Positions 24,330 to 43,519 of a stretch of DNA of 64,000 nt are shown here, piece by piece. How positions within the stretch are numbered: position 1 is the first letter of the stretch; every line of letters begins with the position of its first letter. Below the pieces are notes generated by a model, which was not told where the DNA came from, did no database searches, and saw nothing but the letters and a program-made list of their open reading frames with translations. The DNA lies in assembly GCA_030686995.1 (NCBI GenBank), contig CM060688.1, forward strand, positions 201,352,718 through 201,416,717, written 5' to 3'. The stretch is from Artemisia argyi (taxonomy: Eukaryota; Streptophyta; Magnoliopsida; Asterales; Asteraceae). The translations under genes were made by a program, and so were the position numbers.

Positions 24330-25123
24330 TCAATACCTAAGTCGTTTAATTCTTATGCAGAGTATTGAAAACTGGCAACATGGATACATATATAATGGAC
24401 CCGCCCTCGCTTCCAATCATTTATCGCACTAGCTCCGTGAGAAAGTTAATACTATTTACACTACCCTTTTATTAAAAAAAAAAAAAAAGTTTTAACAATA
24501 ATAGTACATGACATCGATGGTTTGCATAAAAAATTAGAATGTGAAGGCCCCCCTGCAGGCAACGTAGTATCATTATGCTTAGTCTGTAAAGTATGATGGT
24601 ATAGTACGTGTGGACGTGCCATCTATGATCTACAAAGCATATGTATACAATACTCGATATCAATTTGGAGAACATAATAGAGTCTTTAGCTAGGCCGGGA
24701 TTTGGACCCTATCTTCCCTTCCTGAGTACGATTCTCAACCCGGTCAGTCGATTTGCATTACTAGTTTCAGTATAGGACTCCATGCTATCTAATATATGCA
24801 ACTAATTAAGTGTACAACAATAACATACAGGCATATATACAGTTTAAGGCTTATAGTAGTACATAAACATGGTGATTTTACGTATTGAAGGCTTATATAT
24901 GTTTTGTGCGCGCTGATCATAAGAAATTTGTCCATAGAAATTAAAGTAGTAACCAACTTCATATTCCATATATATACCACATATATGCGGTTTATTACAG
25001 AATAGAACAAACGATTTATGGTGATGCCCTAGCTCTTATCAGGATTTACTAGACCATAGAAGCACTAGTTCCCAAATTTATTACTATTACAATACCAGGC
25101 ACATGCATTATGTGACCTTATCA
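24330..25123. other. Spacer between P5 promoter and P1' 3' end
   Basis: Same content as 58-850: the P5 5' flank, then the 3' flank of the P1 copy. No other gene is visible. Confidence 0.6.
24385..24398 (-). promoter_or_regulatory. Possible TATA box of P5
   Basis: The minus strand reads CCATTATATATGTA about 55-70 bp upstream of the P5 start codon. It is TA-rich and unlike the TATATAAAAGG box of P1 and P2, so the assignment is tentative. Confidence 0.4.
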
Positions 25124-30606
<5,483 letters not shown>

Positions 30607-31701
30607 GACAACAATTAAGTCGTTTGATTTTTTTTTTGTTGATGAATGAAATGAGGCAGCATTGATACATATATCATGGACTCATGGTCCCTCCCTTTCC
30701 TTTTATATATTATAAAGAAATGCATATTATTTATACTTTTTATTATATTATGAAAATCCCCATCACTTTAAAATTTTATATGTTTTTTTATAATATCCTA
30801 ACTATAAAAATGAATGTAATCTTTAATTAACTTGTGAGTTGTGAGATCTGGACATGAATTTATTTTATTTAAAACGGCTAAACATAAACTTTAACAAACA
30901 AAAAAACAGAAAAAAAAAAAGAAAGAAAAAAAGAAAACCTTCTAAACGAGGAAAATAAAAAACGAAAAAAGCAGATCACCAAAATGAAATTCTGCAAAAG
31001 AAAATTACATAAGCAAACCTAACAAAAATACGCCCAAAAAGCCCCGAGACATAGGGCTTAAGTTACATAAGAGGTTCGACGTCCAACTATTCCAATTACA
31101 GATCTGTTTTTTCTTTTTCTTTTTACCTCCTTTGGAAATCCAAAGTAATGAACGTTTTCACTACGGATCAAATTCGAAACACAAAATATGCGTGAACAAT
31201 TTTCTTACGCCATTATAAACAAAAAATGATGCTTGAAAAACTTTACAATGGACCTTTTCTTCCTATCCTGAGTACAATACTCAATCCAGTCGACTTCCAT
31301 TACTAGTTTCAGTATAGGACTCATGTTATCTAATACTAGTATATGCAACTAAGCGCTTACAACAATAAACATACGTACAGACATATAGTTTAAGGCTTAT
31401 AGTCGTAGTACCTAAACATTGTGATTTTACGTATTAAAGGCTTATATATGTTTTGAGCTAGCTGATCATAAGAAATTTGTCCACAGAAACTAAAGTAGTA
31501 ACCAAATCCATAATCCATACTATACCACATATATGCGGTTTATTACAGAATAGAACAAACGATTACGGTTATGCCCTGAAGCATAATATACAAGCATAAT
31601 AGCTCTTATTAGGAAAATACTAGACCATTGAACAACTAGCTAGTTCCCCAAATTATTGTTATGACAATGCCAAGAAACACATGCATTGTGTGACGTTAGC
31701 A
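30607..31701. other. Spacer between P1' promoter and P2' 3' end
   Basis: Copy of 6299-7393. It carries one of the few substitutions between copies (31485 A against 7177 G). No gene is visible. Confidence 0.6.
30699..30709 (-). promoter_or_regulatory. Probable TATA box of P1'
   Basis: TATATAAAAGG on the minus strand, about 95-105 bp upstream of the start codon at 30606. Copy of 6391-6401. Confidence 0.6.
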
Positions 31702-32720
31702 TTACAAACCAAGCGAGGAAGGGAAGCCAGTAGATGGCAACCAACTACCTCCATCAATAAAGTTCCCTGCCGTAAAGCTCTCGGCCTCTGTAGGATCAGT
31801 AATCACACCCCATCCTGGCCATGTGACCCTGTTTGACGTGTCAGCCCCAGGGCCTGTGTTTTGGTACTCTCGGTAGTACAATGTGTCAAGTGCAAAATCC
31901 CCATTCCATGGGTACCATCCTGCTGGATCAATCACATCACTTATTGAGGATTACATCACTACCGTTCTCGAATAATTTTTCCATGGTCTTCCAAGATACG
32001 TTGGATAGCTAGCTTGAAGAGGTAGTAGGTCATTATCTGCATTTATTTTACATTTTTGAATGACAATGCCCGTGTTTTGGTTAGGATCAGTCCGTCCTTG
32101 AGCGGTTACCATGTTCTTTTGTTTGGGGCCAGGGAGACGGGCTTTGATGTCACAATTTTGCAAGACAACAGCAGCATTGCCAAAAATGAAATCAACGGTG
32201 CCAGCTATGAAGCAATTGACAAAGAACTGACGGTTAGAATGGACGTAAAGGGTGTCTTGGTATGCTATTATACCGCATCTATAGAATGCAGATTTATCAG
32301 AACCAACACGTAGTGCCACGGCCTGTTCCCCGGATGGTCCGGCTGCATTTTGAAATGTTATATCTCGTGCCAAGAATCCGCTACCAACCGCCGCTGTTGT
32401 AACATAGTAACAAAAAATAGCAAGGCCTTAATTATTTGTTTGATAACAGCAAATTGCAAACTGTATGTAATAAAACTTGAAAGGGGGTAGACAGAAAAAA
32501 GTGGAAAGTGATTTTTTACCTTTATTATTAAAAGATAATTATTGCAACGTGAGAATATTGTAAATTAGAGGTATTGCTATTTATAAATCATGGGACTGAG
32601 ACACTAGTGGGCTTTATCACATCAAAGTGTCAGCAAATATCATATTTCAATTATTCAATATTTTGTAGGATCTTGATTCAATTATATTTTAAGTTATATT
32701 ATAGTATTTACTTTAATTGT

Positions 32721-32791
<71 letters not shown>

Positions 32792-35440
32792 CAAACCAAA
32801 TATTATACGGAGTATTACATTGTATGTACACAAGGTTATAAATATCGAGACGAAATTATAAGTTATTGTGCATATAACGACTCGGATAAAGTAGCAAAAA
32901 ATATATATATATAAAAACACGTGTTTCAATTTTGTAAAAAAATAACTATAAAATGAGAAGGAACTAATAAAATTTAAATTGTTAAAATTTTAATAAATTA
33001 TATGGCCCTAAATAAATTTATCAATTTTCATTATTTTAATAACTAAACTTTACATTTTATACTTCCTAGATCTTGATTTTATACTTCCTAGATCTTGTTG
33101 TTATTAATAAATAATATTATCATTACTTATGCACGGGAGATATAACTAGTAATTTGTAAACGTAAATCGGGATTTGGTTTATTCACATGAGCTCTAAAAT
33201 TTTATTAAAAAACAACCTTTATATTATACGTAAGATAAAGACATAAAAGTATTATAATATTAACATACTCGCATTTATACGCGGGGGTATAAAATTAATA
33301 TATCACTATGGGAAAAATTGCAATTTTTCTCAAATCAAATGAGACTGGACCAGACTTCGTAGTAAGAAGAGAAGAAAAACCATTTGTAGTTTTATATTGA
33401 AAATTAACGTAATGTAAATATTTAAACCTGAAATATTGAATCAATTAGCTAGTTTTATAGTGAAAATTATAGTAAAACTGTACTTTTATATTGAAAATTG
33501 TCAATTGTGTATATTGAAAAAGTGAGTGCATACCTAACTAGGAAAGAAAGGTCCTTTATTTTAATTCAATTCAAAACATACCCATCATCAAATAATGCAC
33601 GTCCTAAACATAAATAAATGGACTAACATTATTACATTTATGAGAAGCAAATGGCAACCCATCCTGGCATCTTTTTTTAAGTGTTATTATTATTATTATT
33701 GTTATTATTATTTTCAAGCTTTGTTTTTCATGTTGCTAATCTTTTATAAAGCATTCAACTCACCAAACATATATCAAAGCACATTTGGAAATTAAGACTT
33801 TACAAGCCTCATTTCACCTTCCACTATAATCTTACACACAAACATATTCAAATTATAAGAAGCTTAAAAAACATATACAAATTCATATTTTATCTCTAAA
33901 AGTAATCAAAATTGAAAATCATTTGTTAATGACTTAAAATCGTTAAAAGTTAAGTAAGAAAATAAGAAAAACTATATATGTGATGTCGCAACTTTACGAA
34001 AGTAAAATGCAAATTTTAATAAATATACAATATGTTAAACTCAACTGGATCACTAACTTCTTCTATAAAAATAATACCCTAACTACAACATTATTGTTAC
34101 GGATATTACATAGAGAAAATATCTAAAAATAAGTCACAAAATAGATTTGCCAGCCAAAATATGGGTTAAATCTAAAGTTTGACATGTTGTTACTTAATAA
34201 TTCAAAGATAAGAAAAAGAATGTGCTAAATGCCAAATTGATAAAGATCGTATGAATCTCTCTCTTTGATTTATCACACAAAAGTCAGATTAATATAATCT
34301 TTTGATTCTCTTCTATGATGTTAATCCAATATTTTAAAGAAACACATGGTTTCTACTTTCCAGTATTTTAGTAAAAGGGAGTATATGACTTTTTTCACTT
34401 CATGATATCTAACAAAGCTACTGTATAGTAGTAAAACTGTAAAAGTAAAGAGTTTGCTAATTACCGACGGTGGCTGAGTTGAAGGTTGTGTTACCACCGG
34501 CGACACTCTCACTTGCCGTAATAATCGTATTACATCTTCCGTCCCCGATAAACATTAAGTTTGGTTTACCACTTGGGATCGCAACATTCTCCCTGTAAAC
34601 ACCTGCCTTTATCTTTATAACGTACCTACTCGTGCTTTTTGATGGTGCTGCTGCCACTGCATCCGCCACACTTGTATAGACTCCAGTGCCATCTGCAGCC
34701 ACAGTCGTGTTAGGTGTCACATCACCTGACTGCAACAACTTCCTATCTCCTGCAGCCAACCACTCTGGCCACACCTCCACTTCCTTGTTGGAGTTAAAGT
34801 TTAGTATATTGAAGTTATTGTTGTCGTTGGCAATATCTTTGTCTGTCATGTCCTTGATCATGGCTAGCACGTTGCTACACATCTTTCCACCATGTTCTTG
34901 CCCTTGGACTATTGCTTTTCGTAAATGCTTACTTGATACATCTTTGTGTGAAAGGCTGTCCAAGCATGTTTCCTTGTTGGTGATGGTTGTGCTCATCAGT
35001 GTTTTAAGGTCATTAGCATGATGTCGGATAGATTTCTTGTTTGGATACGCTTTAAGTTCTTCGATGACCGTGTCTAGTTGTTCTAGTGTCCCATCAACCA
35101 TCTGTAAGCAGTCATTGAGAGCGATTTTGGCACGTGTGCTCAGATTAGGCGTAGCGATGAGGTTGTTGATTGTGTGTAAGTTGGCTTGGATGGTTTCCTT
35201 TGTTTTAGTGATGGTGAGTTCGATGACATCCTTTTTAGTAAGGAGGTTTCGGGTAACGGGGGATAAGGTAGAGTAGCATATATCCGGGTATAAGGTGGTG
35301 GCACATGATGATTTGATGAGAGATTTGGTTATGGAGTCAGAATCACTTCCATACACTACATAGGAACTAAGAAACAATACAAAAAATCCATAAAAAATTA
35401 GAAGTGTGTTGTTGTTGTCGTAGCCGGAGTTGGACGACAT
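31702..35440 (-). pseudogene. Pectinesterase P2' with premature stop (second copy)
   Basis: Exon 1 is 34465-35440 and exon 2 is 31702-32393. The in-frame TAA at 31953-31951 follows RTVVM as in P2, so the product would be 472 residues and lack the C-terminal 83. All catalytic motifs precede the stop. The intron (32394-34464) has one more TAA unit than in copy 1. Because the stop is shared, it predates the duplication. Confidence 0.88.
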
Positions 35441-35715
35441 GACGACAATTAAGTCGTTTGAGTTTTTTTTGTTGATGAATGAAAATGAGGCATCATTGAT
35501 ACATATATCATGGACTCATGGTCCCTCCCTTTCCTTTTATATATTATAAAGAAATGCATATTATTTATACTTTTTATTATACTATATAAATCCCCATCAC
35601 TTTAAAATTTTATATGTTTTTTTTATAATATCCTAAACTATATATAAAAATGAATGTAATCTTTAATTAACTTGTGAGTTGAGATCTGGACATGAATTTA
35701 TTTTATTTAAAACGG

Positions 35716-35751
<36 letters not shown>

Positions 35752-36514
35752 CTCCTAAATTAAACCAGGAAAATAAAAAAACAAAAAAAGCAGATAACCA
35801 AGATGGAATTCTGCAAAAGAAAATTACATAAGCAAACCTAACAAAAATGATACGCCCAAAAAGCCCCGAGACATAGGGCTTAAGTTACATAAGAGGTTCG
35901 ACGTCCAACTATCCCAATTACCGATCTGTTTTTGTTTGTTTGTTTGTTTTTTTGTTTTTTTTTTTTTTTTTTTTTGTGGAAATCCAAAGTAATGAAATTA
36001 ACTGAACTTGGGAATAAACTTGTTCACTACGGATCAAATTCGAGACACCAAATATGCGTGAACAATTTTCTTACGCCATTATAAACACATAAAACGATGC
36101 TTGAAAAACTTTACAATGGACCGTTTCTTCCTTTCTTACTAGTTTCAGTATAGGACTCCATGTTACCTAATACATGCAACTAAGCGTACAACAATAAACA
36201 TACGTATAGACATATAGTTTAAGGCTTATAGTCATAGTACCTAAACATTGTGATTTTATGTATTAAAGGCTTATATATGTTTTGAGCTAGCTTATCATAA
36301 GAAATTTGTCCACAGAAATTAAAGTAGTAACCAAATCCATATTCCATATATATACCACATAAAAGCGGTTTATTACAGAATAGAACAAACGATTTATGGC
36401 GATGCCCTGAAGCATAATAGCTCTTATTAGGAAATACTAGACCATTGAAGAACTAGTTCCCCAAATTATTGTTATGACAATGCCAAGAAACACATGCATT
36501 GTGTGACGTTAGCA
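35441..36514. other. Spacer between P2' promoter and P3' 3' end
   Basis: Copy of 11130-12198, with a longer poly-A tract (about 35718-35749) and a substitution at 36207 (T against C at 11891). No gene is visible. Confidence 0.6.
35533..35543 (-). promoter_or_regulatory. Probable TATA box of P2'
   Basis: TATATAAAAGG on the minus strand upstream of the start codon at 35440. Copy of 11222-11232. Confidence 0.6.
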
Positions 36515-39351
36515 TTACAAACCAAGCGAGGAAGGGAAGCCCGTAGATGACAACCAACTTCCTCCATCAATAAAGTTCCCTGCTGTAAAGCTCTCGGCCT
36601 CTTTAGTATCAGTAATCACACCCCATCCTGGCCATGTGACCCTGTTTGACGCATCAGCCCCAGGGCCCGTGTTTTGGTACTCTCGGTAGTACAACGTGTT
36701 AAGTGCAAAATCCCCGTCCCAAGGGTACCATCCTGCAGGGACAATCACGTCACTTATTGAGGTTTGCATCACTACCGTTCTTGAATACTCTTTCCATGGT
36801 CTTCCAAGATACGATGGATAGCTGGCTTGAACTGGTAGTAGGTCAGAAGTTGCATTTATTCTACATTTTTGAATGACAATGCCCGTGTTTTGGTTAGGAT
36901 CAGTCCGTCCTTGAGCGGTTACCATGTTCTTTTTGTTGGAAAAATGGTTTACAAAATGAGTTTTTGTAAAACTTTGGACATAATTTAATGTATGTATATG
37001 TTATATATATTTATGTTTCTTGGTGGCGTTTTGTTCTCCTCCAAGAGAGCTTCGTAACAAGCTAAAGTATGTCCAAAATAGAGCTAAGATGAATGAGATA
37101 TCGTGTCTCAAAGTGAGGCATGTGAAACACAAAATTGGAAAAGTCCCACATCGCCCAAAACAAGAAGTGAATGCTTGTTTATAAGGAATAGTTGGTATTT
37201 GCTTCCAAATTCCTTTAGGTGAGCTATGCTCCCACTCCTACGTGCGCGTGCGCAGGGGGGGGTGCAGATTGTGGGATTTCTGGACCAAAATGAGTTCGAA
37301 GCTACTGAACTCATGCGAGCCCGCGCGACCTGCGGACACGAATGCAGCTCCGAAGCCTCGCATACGTGCGTATCTTTTTGCTGCTGGTTCGGGTTAATCT
37401 TTTCCAGTAATTCTGCAAATCTATTTTAGGAATGGATTTGAAACTTTTAGACAAAGTTTTACAGAATATTGTTGTGTAAATATAATATATGCAAATCGTG
37501 TTTTAAGTTAACAGATTTGTTATTTAGGGCGTTTTATTTAGTCTTGGAGGACAAGACAGCTTTTTAGTATAAATAAAGCCATACCTCATTCGGTTTTGAG
37601 ACACAGAAACGTAGCTCTTTCACCAGAAAATTCCAGCAGTCTCTTCGATCAGAAGCACACAAGAATTCGTGACCTTTCAGGCAAGTAAGTCAAGTCCGGC
37701 TGTACAACAGCTTCGAACGTTGTACCCTGGGAAACAGACGGCGAATCTGTTTTAAGGGAATCGTGTTTACACGAGCCTCGTTCCACGACTTTTACTGTTT
37801 TATTTATTTATCGTTATAGTGTCTGTCTTCATCTTCTACTCCTTGCTGTCTGTATTTAATTTTCTGTTTTTAATTTCTGTTATTTATTTATTGTAATCTG
37901 ATTTTATAAATAAAAGTGTTCACCGTCTCCCACACTTTTGTTTAGGACCAGGGAGGCGGGGTTGGATGTCACAATTTTGCAAGACAACAGCAGCATTGCC
38001 AAAAATGAAATCAACGGTGCCAGTTATGAAGCAATTGACAAAGAACTGACGGATAGAATGGACATAAAGGGTGTCTTGGTATGCTATTATACCACATCTA
38101 TAGAATGCAGATTTATCAGAACCAACACGTAGTGCCCCAGCCTGTTCCCCGGACCATCCAGCTGCATTTTGAAATGTAATATCTCGTGCCAAGAATCCAC
38201 AACCATCCGCCGCTGTCGTAATATAGTAACAAAAATAGCTTTAATTATTTGTTTGATATATGTAATAAAACTTGAAACCGTGGACAGAAAACGTGGAAAG
38301 TGATTTTTTACCTCTATTATTAAAAAGAGAATTATGGCAACGTGATAATATTAGTAAAAGTAAAGAGTCTGCTACTGTAATTACCTACGGTGGCTGAGTT
38401 GTAGGTTGTGTTACCACCGGCAAAACTTTCACTTGCCGTAATAATCGTGTTACTTCTTCCATCCCCGATAAACATCAAGTTTGTTTTACCACTTGGGATC
38501 GCAACGTTCTCCCTGTAAACACCTGCCTTTATCTTTATAATGTACCTACTCCCGCTTTTTGATGGTGCTGCTGCCACTGCATCCGCCACACTTGTATAGT
38601 CTCCTGTGCCATCTGCAGCTACATTCACGTTAGGAGTCACATCTCCTGACTGCAACAACTTCCTATCTCCTGCAGACAACCACTCTGGCCACATCACCAC
38701 TTCCTTCTTGGGGTTAAAATTTAGTATATTGAAGTTGTTGTTGTTGTTGTTGTTGTTGGAAATATCTTTGTCTGTCATGTCCTTGATCATGGCTAGCACG
38801 TTGCTACACATCTTTCCACCATGTTATTGTCCTTGGACTATTGCTTTTCATAAATGCTTACTTGATGCATCTTTGTATGAAAGGCTGTCCGAGCATGTTT
38901 CCTTGTTGGTGATGGTTGTGCTAATGAGTGTTTTAAGGTCATTAGCATGTTGACGAATAGATTTCTTTTTTGGATATGCTTTAAGCTCTTGGATGACCAT
39001 ATCGAGTTGTTCTAGTGTCCCATCTACCATCTTTAAGCAGTCGTTAAGCGCGATTTTGGCTCGTGTGCTTAGATTAGGTGTTGCCATGAGGTTGTTTATT
39101 GTGTGTAAGTTGGCTTGGATGGTTTCCTTTGTTTTAGTGATGGTGAGTTCGATAACATCCTTTTTAGTAAGGAGGTTTCGGGTAACGGGGGATAAGGTAG
39201 ACTGGCATATATTGGGGTATAAGGTGGTGGTACATGATGATTTGATGAGAGATTTGGTTAGGGAGTCTGAATCACTTCCATACACAACATAGGAACTGAG
39301 TAATAATAGAAGAGATCCATAAAGAATTAAAAGTGTCTTGTTGTTAAACAT
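36515..39351 (-). pseudogene. Pectinesterase P3' broken by two stops and a solo LTR (second copy)
   Basis: Exon 1 is 38385-39351 with TGA at 38850-38848 and TAA at 38826-38824. Exon 2 is 36515-38212, split by the solo LTR at 36934-37934. The intron is 172 bp. All lesions match P3, so inactivation came before the segmental duplication. Confidence 0.93.
36934..37934 (+). mobile_element. Solo LTR inside P3' exon 2, copy 2
   Basis: A 1001-bp TG...CA insert with CTTTT duplicated at 36929-36933 and 37935-37939. It differs from copy 1 by one G in the poly-G tract near 37254. Confidence 0.9.
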
Positions 39352-40247
39352 GATATTCTGTCAACAACTAAGTCGTTTGATGTTTGTGGTGAAGATTGAA
39401 ATGTGGCAGCATATATATAGATACATATATCATGGATTCATGGTCCCTTCCTTCCCTTTTTTATTATTTAAATACCCATCACTTTAGATGTTTCATCATA
39501 ATATCCTATATCCATAAAAATGAATGTAACCTTTAATTAATTAACTACTAGTTGTGATCTGAACATGAACAATATGAACTACATGGTAATGTTCTTAGTC
39601 AAAGGATCTCCACAAATGAATTCTAAATCTAAACAGTCTGTTAAAATGATCATCTTTTATTTTCTTTCTCGGTTTTGCGGTTGAAGCCTTTCATCTCACT
39701 AGTTAAGAAGCCAAGTCCAAAACCTTTTTAGATCGGTTTAAATAAACTGGCACGTCTTACATTCAATTTTGCCAATACTACTATATGGATAGATGTTTTC
39801 GATCTTGATAATACTAGAAACCTTTGTTGTTTATTGCCTTTAGAGAGAAGAGAGAGAGGGAAAAAAAAACTTCTTGGTATTGGGGTCAATGCTAGTGAAC
39901 CACACTTCATTCCTTTTACCAATCACCCACACTTCAGTGAGTTCAGTCCTTTTACCTTGGGCTTCCCACTAGGACCAATTGAAGTAATGCCACAAATTAC
40001 TGAAAACCACTCACTGTTAAATTTCAAAGCACTTAAATGTGTGATTGGCAATTTACAAAGATAAGGTCTGATTTTTTTGGGTGGTTCAGTGATTTGAACA
40101 AGATATGATATGATCAAATAGACACATGTTTTATACATTGAAATCCCCAAAAAAAAAATGGTCCAAACTTTTCTTTTTTACCGGAAAAAAACAAGATATT
40201 GATATCATCAAATAGACACGTGCTTTATATATCATTATCCCTTATAT
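39352..40247. other. P3' upstream region
   Basis: Copy of 15037-15932. No gene is recognised; the overlapping short ORFs on both strands have no visible family motifs. Confidence 0.5.
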
Positions 40248-40455
40248 CAGTGGCGAGGCTAGAAAATTTTCAGTGGGGGGTTGGGATCTAAAATTTTTTA
40301 TTGCTTAATGTATAAAAAAAATTCACAATTAAAATGGGGGGTCGAAACCGAATATACTGAAATTTTTCTACACAAAAACAATATACCCCCTACATCGCAA
40401 AAAACATTTCGGGGGGTCGGGCGCCCCTCCCCGCCCCTATGTAGCTGCGCCATTG
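40248..40455. mobile_element. hAT-type MITE, 208 bp, copy 2
   Basis: Counterpart of 15933-16140 with the same CCTTATAT 8-bp target duplication on both sides. One substitution is seen inside (40405 C against 16090 A). Confidence 0.85.
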
Positions 40456-40564
40456 CCTTATATATTACTCATTTATATTATATTTACATAAGTTTTGTTA
40501 CTCATTTAATTTGTATAACATCTAAGGTTGAAAAAAAGAGCAATGAAACGAGAAGACACGGCAA

Positions 40565-41061
40565 CTGAACTTCGTTGGGTCGACTTTGATGCTTTCGCTG
40601 TGACCAAGAAATTGAACTTCACGAAGCCAAAATTCGCATTCCGAGAACTTGGCATACAACTTTTCTTGACGTAACATGCTAAGGACTTGTCGTAAATAAG
40701 CTTCATGTTCACTGGCTGACTTGGAATAGATCAAAATATCGTCAATAAAAATGATGACTAACTTGTAAAGCATTGACTGGTAAACCCGATTCATTAGGCC
40801 TATAAAAGCTGCAGGGGCATTCGCTAAGCCAAATGGCATAGCAACGTATTTATAATGCCCGTATATGGTGTGAAAGGCTGTTCAGAATATCTTCTACCGA
40901 ATCTTTAACTAATGATAGCCTGACCTTAGATCTATTTTTGAAAAGAAACTTTCACCTTGAAGCGGATCGAATAAATCATCGATTCTGGGTAAATGATATC
41001 CGTTCTTGATGGTAACCTTATTGAGTTCCCAGTAGTCGATACATGTACGCATGCTGCCATG
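40565..41061 (-). pseudogene. Ty3/gypsy reverse transcriptase fragment, copy 2
   Basis: Counterpart of 16250-16746, with the same FIDDILIYS and CIDYWELNK motifs, frameshift and truncation. It ends exactly where the CACTA element starts at 41062. One substitution is seen (40900 A against 16585 T). Confidence 0.9.
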
Positions 41062-41092
41062 CACTACTACAATTTCAACAACTGCTACCACA

Positions 41093-41761
41093 TATGTGGT
41101 CTCCAATTGGCCAAAATGTGGTCGGTATGTCACTCTAAGTTATTTTATTATTATTTTTTTTTAAATATAATTTGTTGAATTAAGAAATAACTAGCTTTTA
41201 GGATTCGGTCTATGAGATATTAAATGGAGGAGTCGATATGAAATCGCTATAATAAAATGTTAAACGGACATGTCGATATGATATCGCTATAAGATGTCAA
41301 CGAGTTGATATGATATCGTTATACATATAGTCGCGATATGATGGACGCAATGGTCTCGTTGCTATGATTCATTGCGACCACTAAAACAATGCATCTAATG
41401 ACCACTTTAGGGGCCCACAAAATATTCAAAACATAGTGACCACTAAAACAATGCATCTAGTGACCACTTTAGGGACCCACAAAATATTCAAACTAAAGTT
41501 TAGTCAGCTGGTCAAAACAAACTAATGACCACATATCTGGTCGCAACATATTTATTATAAATTTAATAATAAAAATTATTGAGATACATTTTAATTAAAT
41601 ACCAAAAATAATAATACTCATTATTATCTAGCGACCACATATGTGGTCTCAAGGTATTCTTCTTTTCTTTTTCGATAAATCAGAAAAATACCCATTTATA
41701 ATTAATTAAACAATTTTAAATAATATATTTGTTATTAACTTAGCGACCACATATGTGGTCG
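41093..41761. repeat. Left subterminal repeats of the CACTA element
   Basis: Copies and variants of the palindrome GCGACCACATATGTGGTCGC occur near 41093, 41525, 41632 and 41742. A ~65-bp unit with two 'gaccact' boxes is repeated in tandem at about 41370-41490. In CACTA elements, subterminal repeats are binding sites for the element's own DNA-binding protein (TnpA in maize En/Spm). About three minisatellite-like units (41213-41325) also match the array at 52961. Confidence 0.75.
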
Positions 41762-42021
41762 CGAAATATGCATGTATGCAAAAAAAAGCAGCAGCAGTAG
41801 CTGCATTTCCAGATTTTTTTCCGGATTATTTTCCTGAAAAAATCTACCCAAACAGAACCTGTAAATGACCCAAAACCATGTTACAAAAGTGTTGGAACTT
41901 CATCCATCCCATTTATCAATCCAAAACAATAAAACCAAGTCATAATATCCGCAAATAACAATCCTAATTAAGCTATTACTAATAATACAATGATGTCAAT
42001 ACACATAACATGCTTAAATCC
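41762..42021. other. CACTA 3' region
   Basis: Non-coding sequence between the subterminal repeats and the last exon of the Transposase_24-type gene. It probably includes that gene's 3' UTR. Confidence 0.5.
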
Positions 42022-42573
42022 CTATTCATGGTCACTTTCTTCATCATCAGTCCCTATAACTGGTCTATAACAGCCACCGGGATTCATCGTTGATTGGTAC
42101 AGATTAGGGTCAGGGTTAATGTCAACAAGTGAATGGTGGCGGTTAGTAGACGGGTTGGGAAGAGGCTGGCTGGGAATAGGCGGGCAGGGAATAAACGGGG
42201 TCAAGTTTGTGGAACTACCTGCCTGTGAGTTGTAGTGCGCCATAAACTGTCTAAACATTTCTTTAACACCTGAAGCCTCGTTTCGTGCACTTGAAGCCTC
42301 GTCTCGTGCACTTGAAGCCTCGTTTCGTGCCTCCTTAGCTAAAGCTTCAGCCATTTGAGCTCGTTGTATCAGCACTTCTCGTTCGGCACTCCAATTCTCC
42401 CAGGTCATATAATCTTGGCTCAAACGTGGGTGATGACTTGAGCCAATGCCGGGTGCATTCCTTCCTCTACCCGCATTGTGACCACGATCGTTACTCGAAA
42501 TGACCATATCAATGATTTGTTCATCGGTTAAAGGTGGGTCTCTTACTTCTTGTTGCATAGCTATCATTTGATT

Positions 42574-43026
42574 CTGTGTAGTTCAAAAGAACAAGGAAAA
42601 AAAAACAGTTATGATATATAGGGAGAAAAAAGAACAACAGGACATTAGTATTTCGTTTAGCCTGATATATAACGAGAAAAAAGAAGCACTTCATAGTTCA
42701 CAGTATATATAAGTAACTATTTGGCCTGATCTTTTTTGGTAAGCAGTTATGTCATTTTTTGCCTCTTGTTCCACCAAGTTCACAGTATATATAAGTAACT
42801 ATTTGGCCTGATGCAAATTTGCAAATACACTAGAATCAACTTTAAGGATGCAGGTTAAAATTTGTTCAAGAATTGTGACTAATGGACTATGATAAACGGA
42901 CATTAGTTAAAAAAATTTATATTTCTTAATGGGTCCTTATAGCTTATCGGGTTCCGGTCGACCCATTTGATACCCCTAGGGCAGGACACATTATAAGTAC
43001 GTGTGTTAGGGGAAAAAAAAGCTTAC
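42574..43026 (-). other. Last intron of the Transposase_24-type gene
   Basis: 453 bp bounded by GT at 43026 and AG at 42574 on the minus strand. It contains a ~35-bp direct repeat around 'gtatatataagtaactat' (about 42700 and 42784). No coding sequence is seen. Confidence 0.7.
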
Positions 43027-43519
43027 ATAAAGCCTCTCAGATTCCTCATATTCAAACACGTCATCTTGATTGGTATGTTTATCCTTCCAGTGGCTGATAA
43101 GGTCCTGATATTCCTTCCCCTTCCCCTTTGTCTTCATCTATATATAAACAATCTAAAACAAATTAATAACAAATTATATAAAATAAAAAAATAAAAATTA
43201 TAAAGAATCTTACATATATGTGGCGTCCTTGAGCGAACGACATAGAGCCTTGATAGGTTGGGGTTTTATTTTTTGCCCGGTTTTCAGCATTCTTTTTTGC
43301 CTTGGCCATCCGTGTTGGTTCAGCCCAGAAGTCGATTTGTTGCTGCCATTCCTCCGGCGATCTCTTCCAATCAACAGGCGCGGGCGCCTCCCTTGCCTCC
43401 TGGATCGAATCAAATGACGAAAAACCTTCTGCTTTGATCTTACTTTTCCTGTCTTTCCACTGTTTCTTGAAACTAGATTCTAGCCCAGCCCCAACGAGTG
43501 ATCCCACTGTGTGCACCTT

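Noticed and set aside
41062..41132. Reading the sequence before the gypsy RT ([15 protein letters not shown]) as part of the RT protein
   Set aside because: It does not resemble the residues expected there and coincides exactly with a CACTA terminal repeat and subterminal box.
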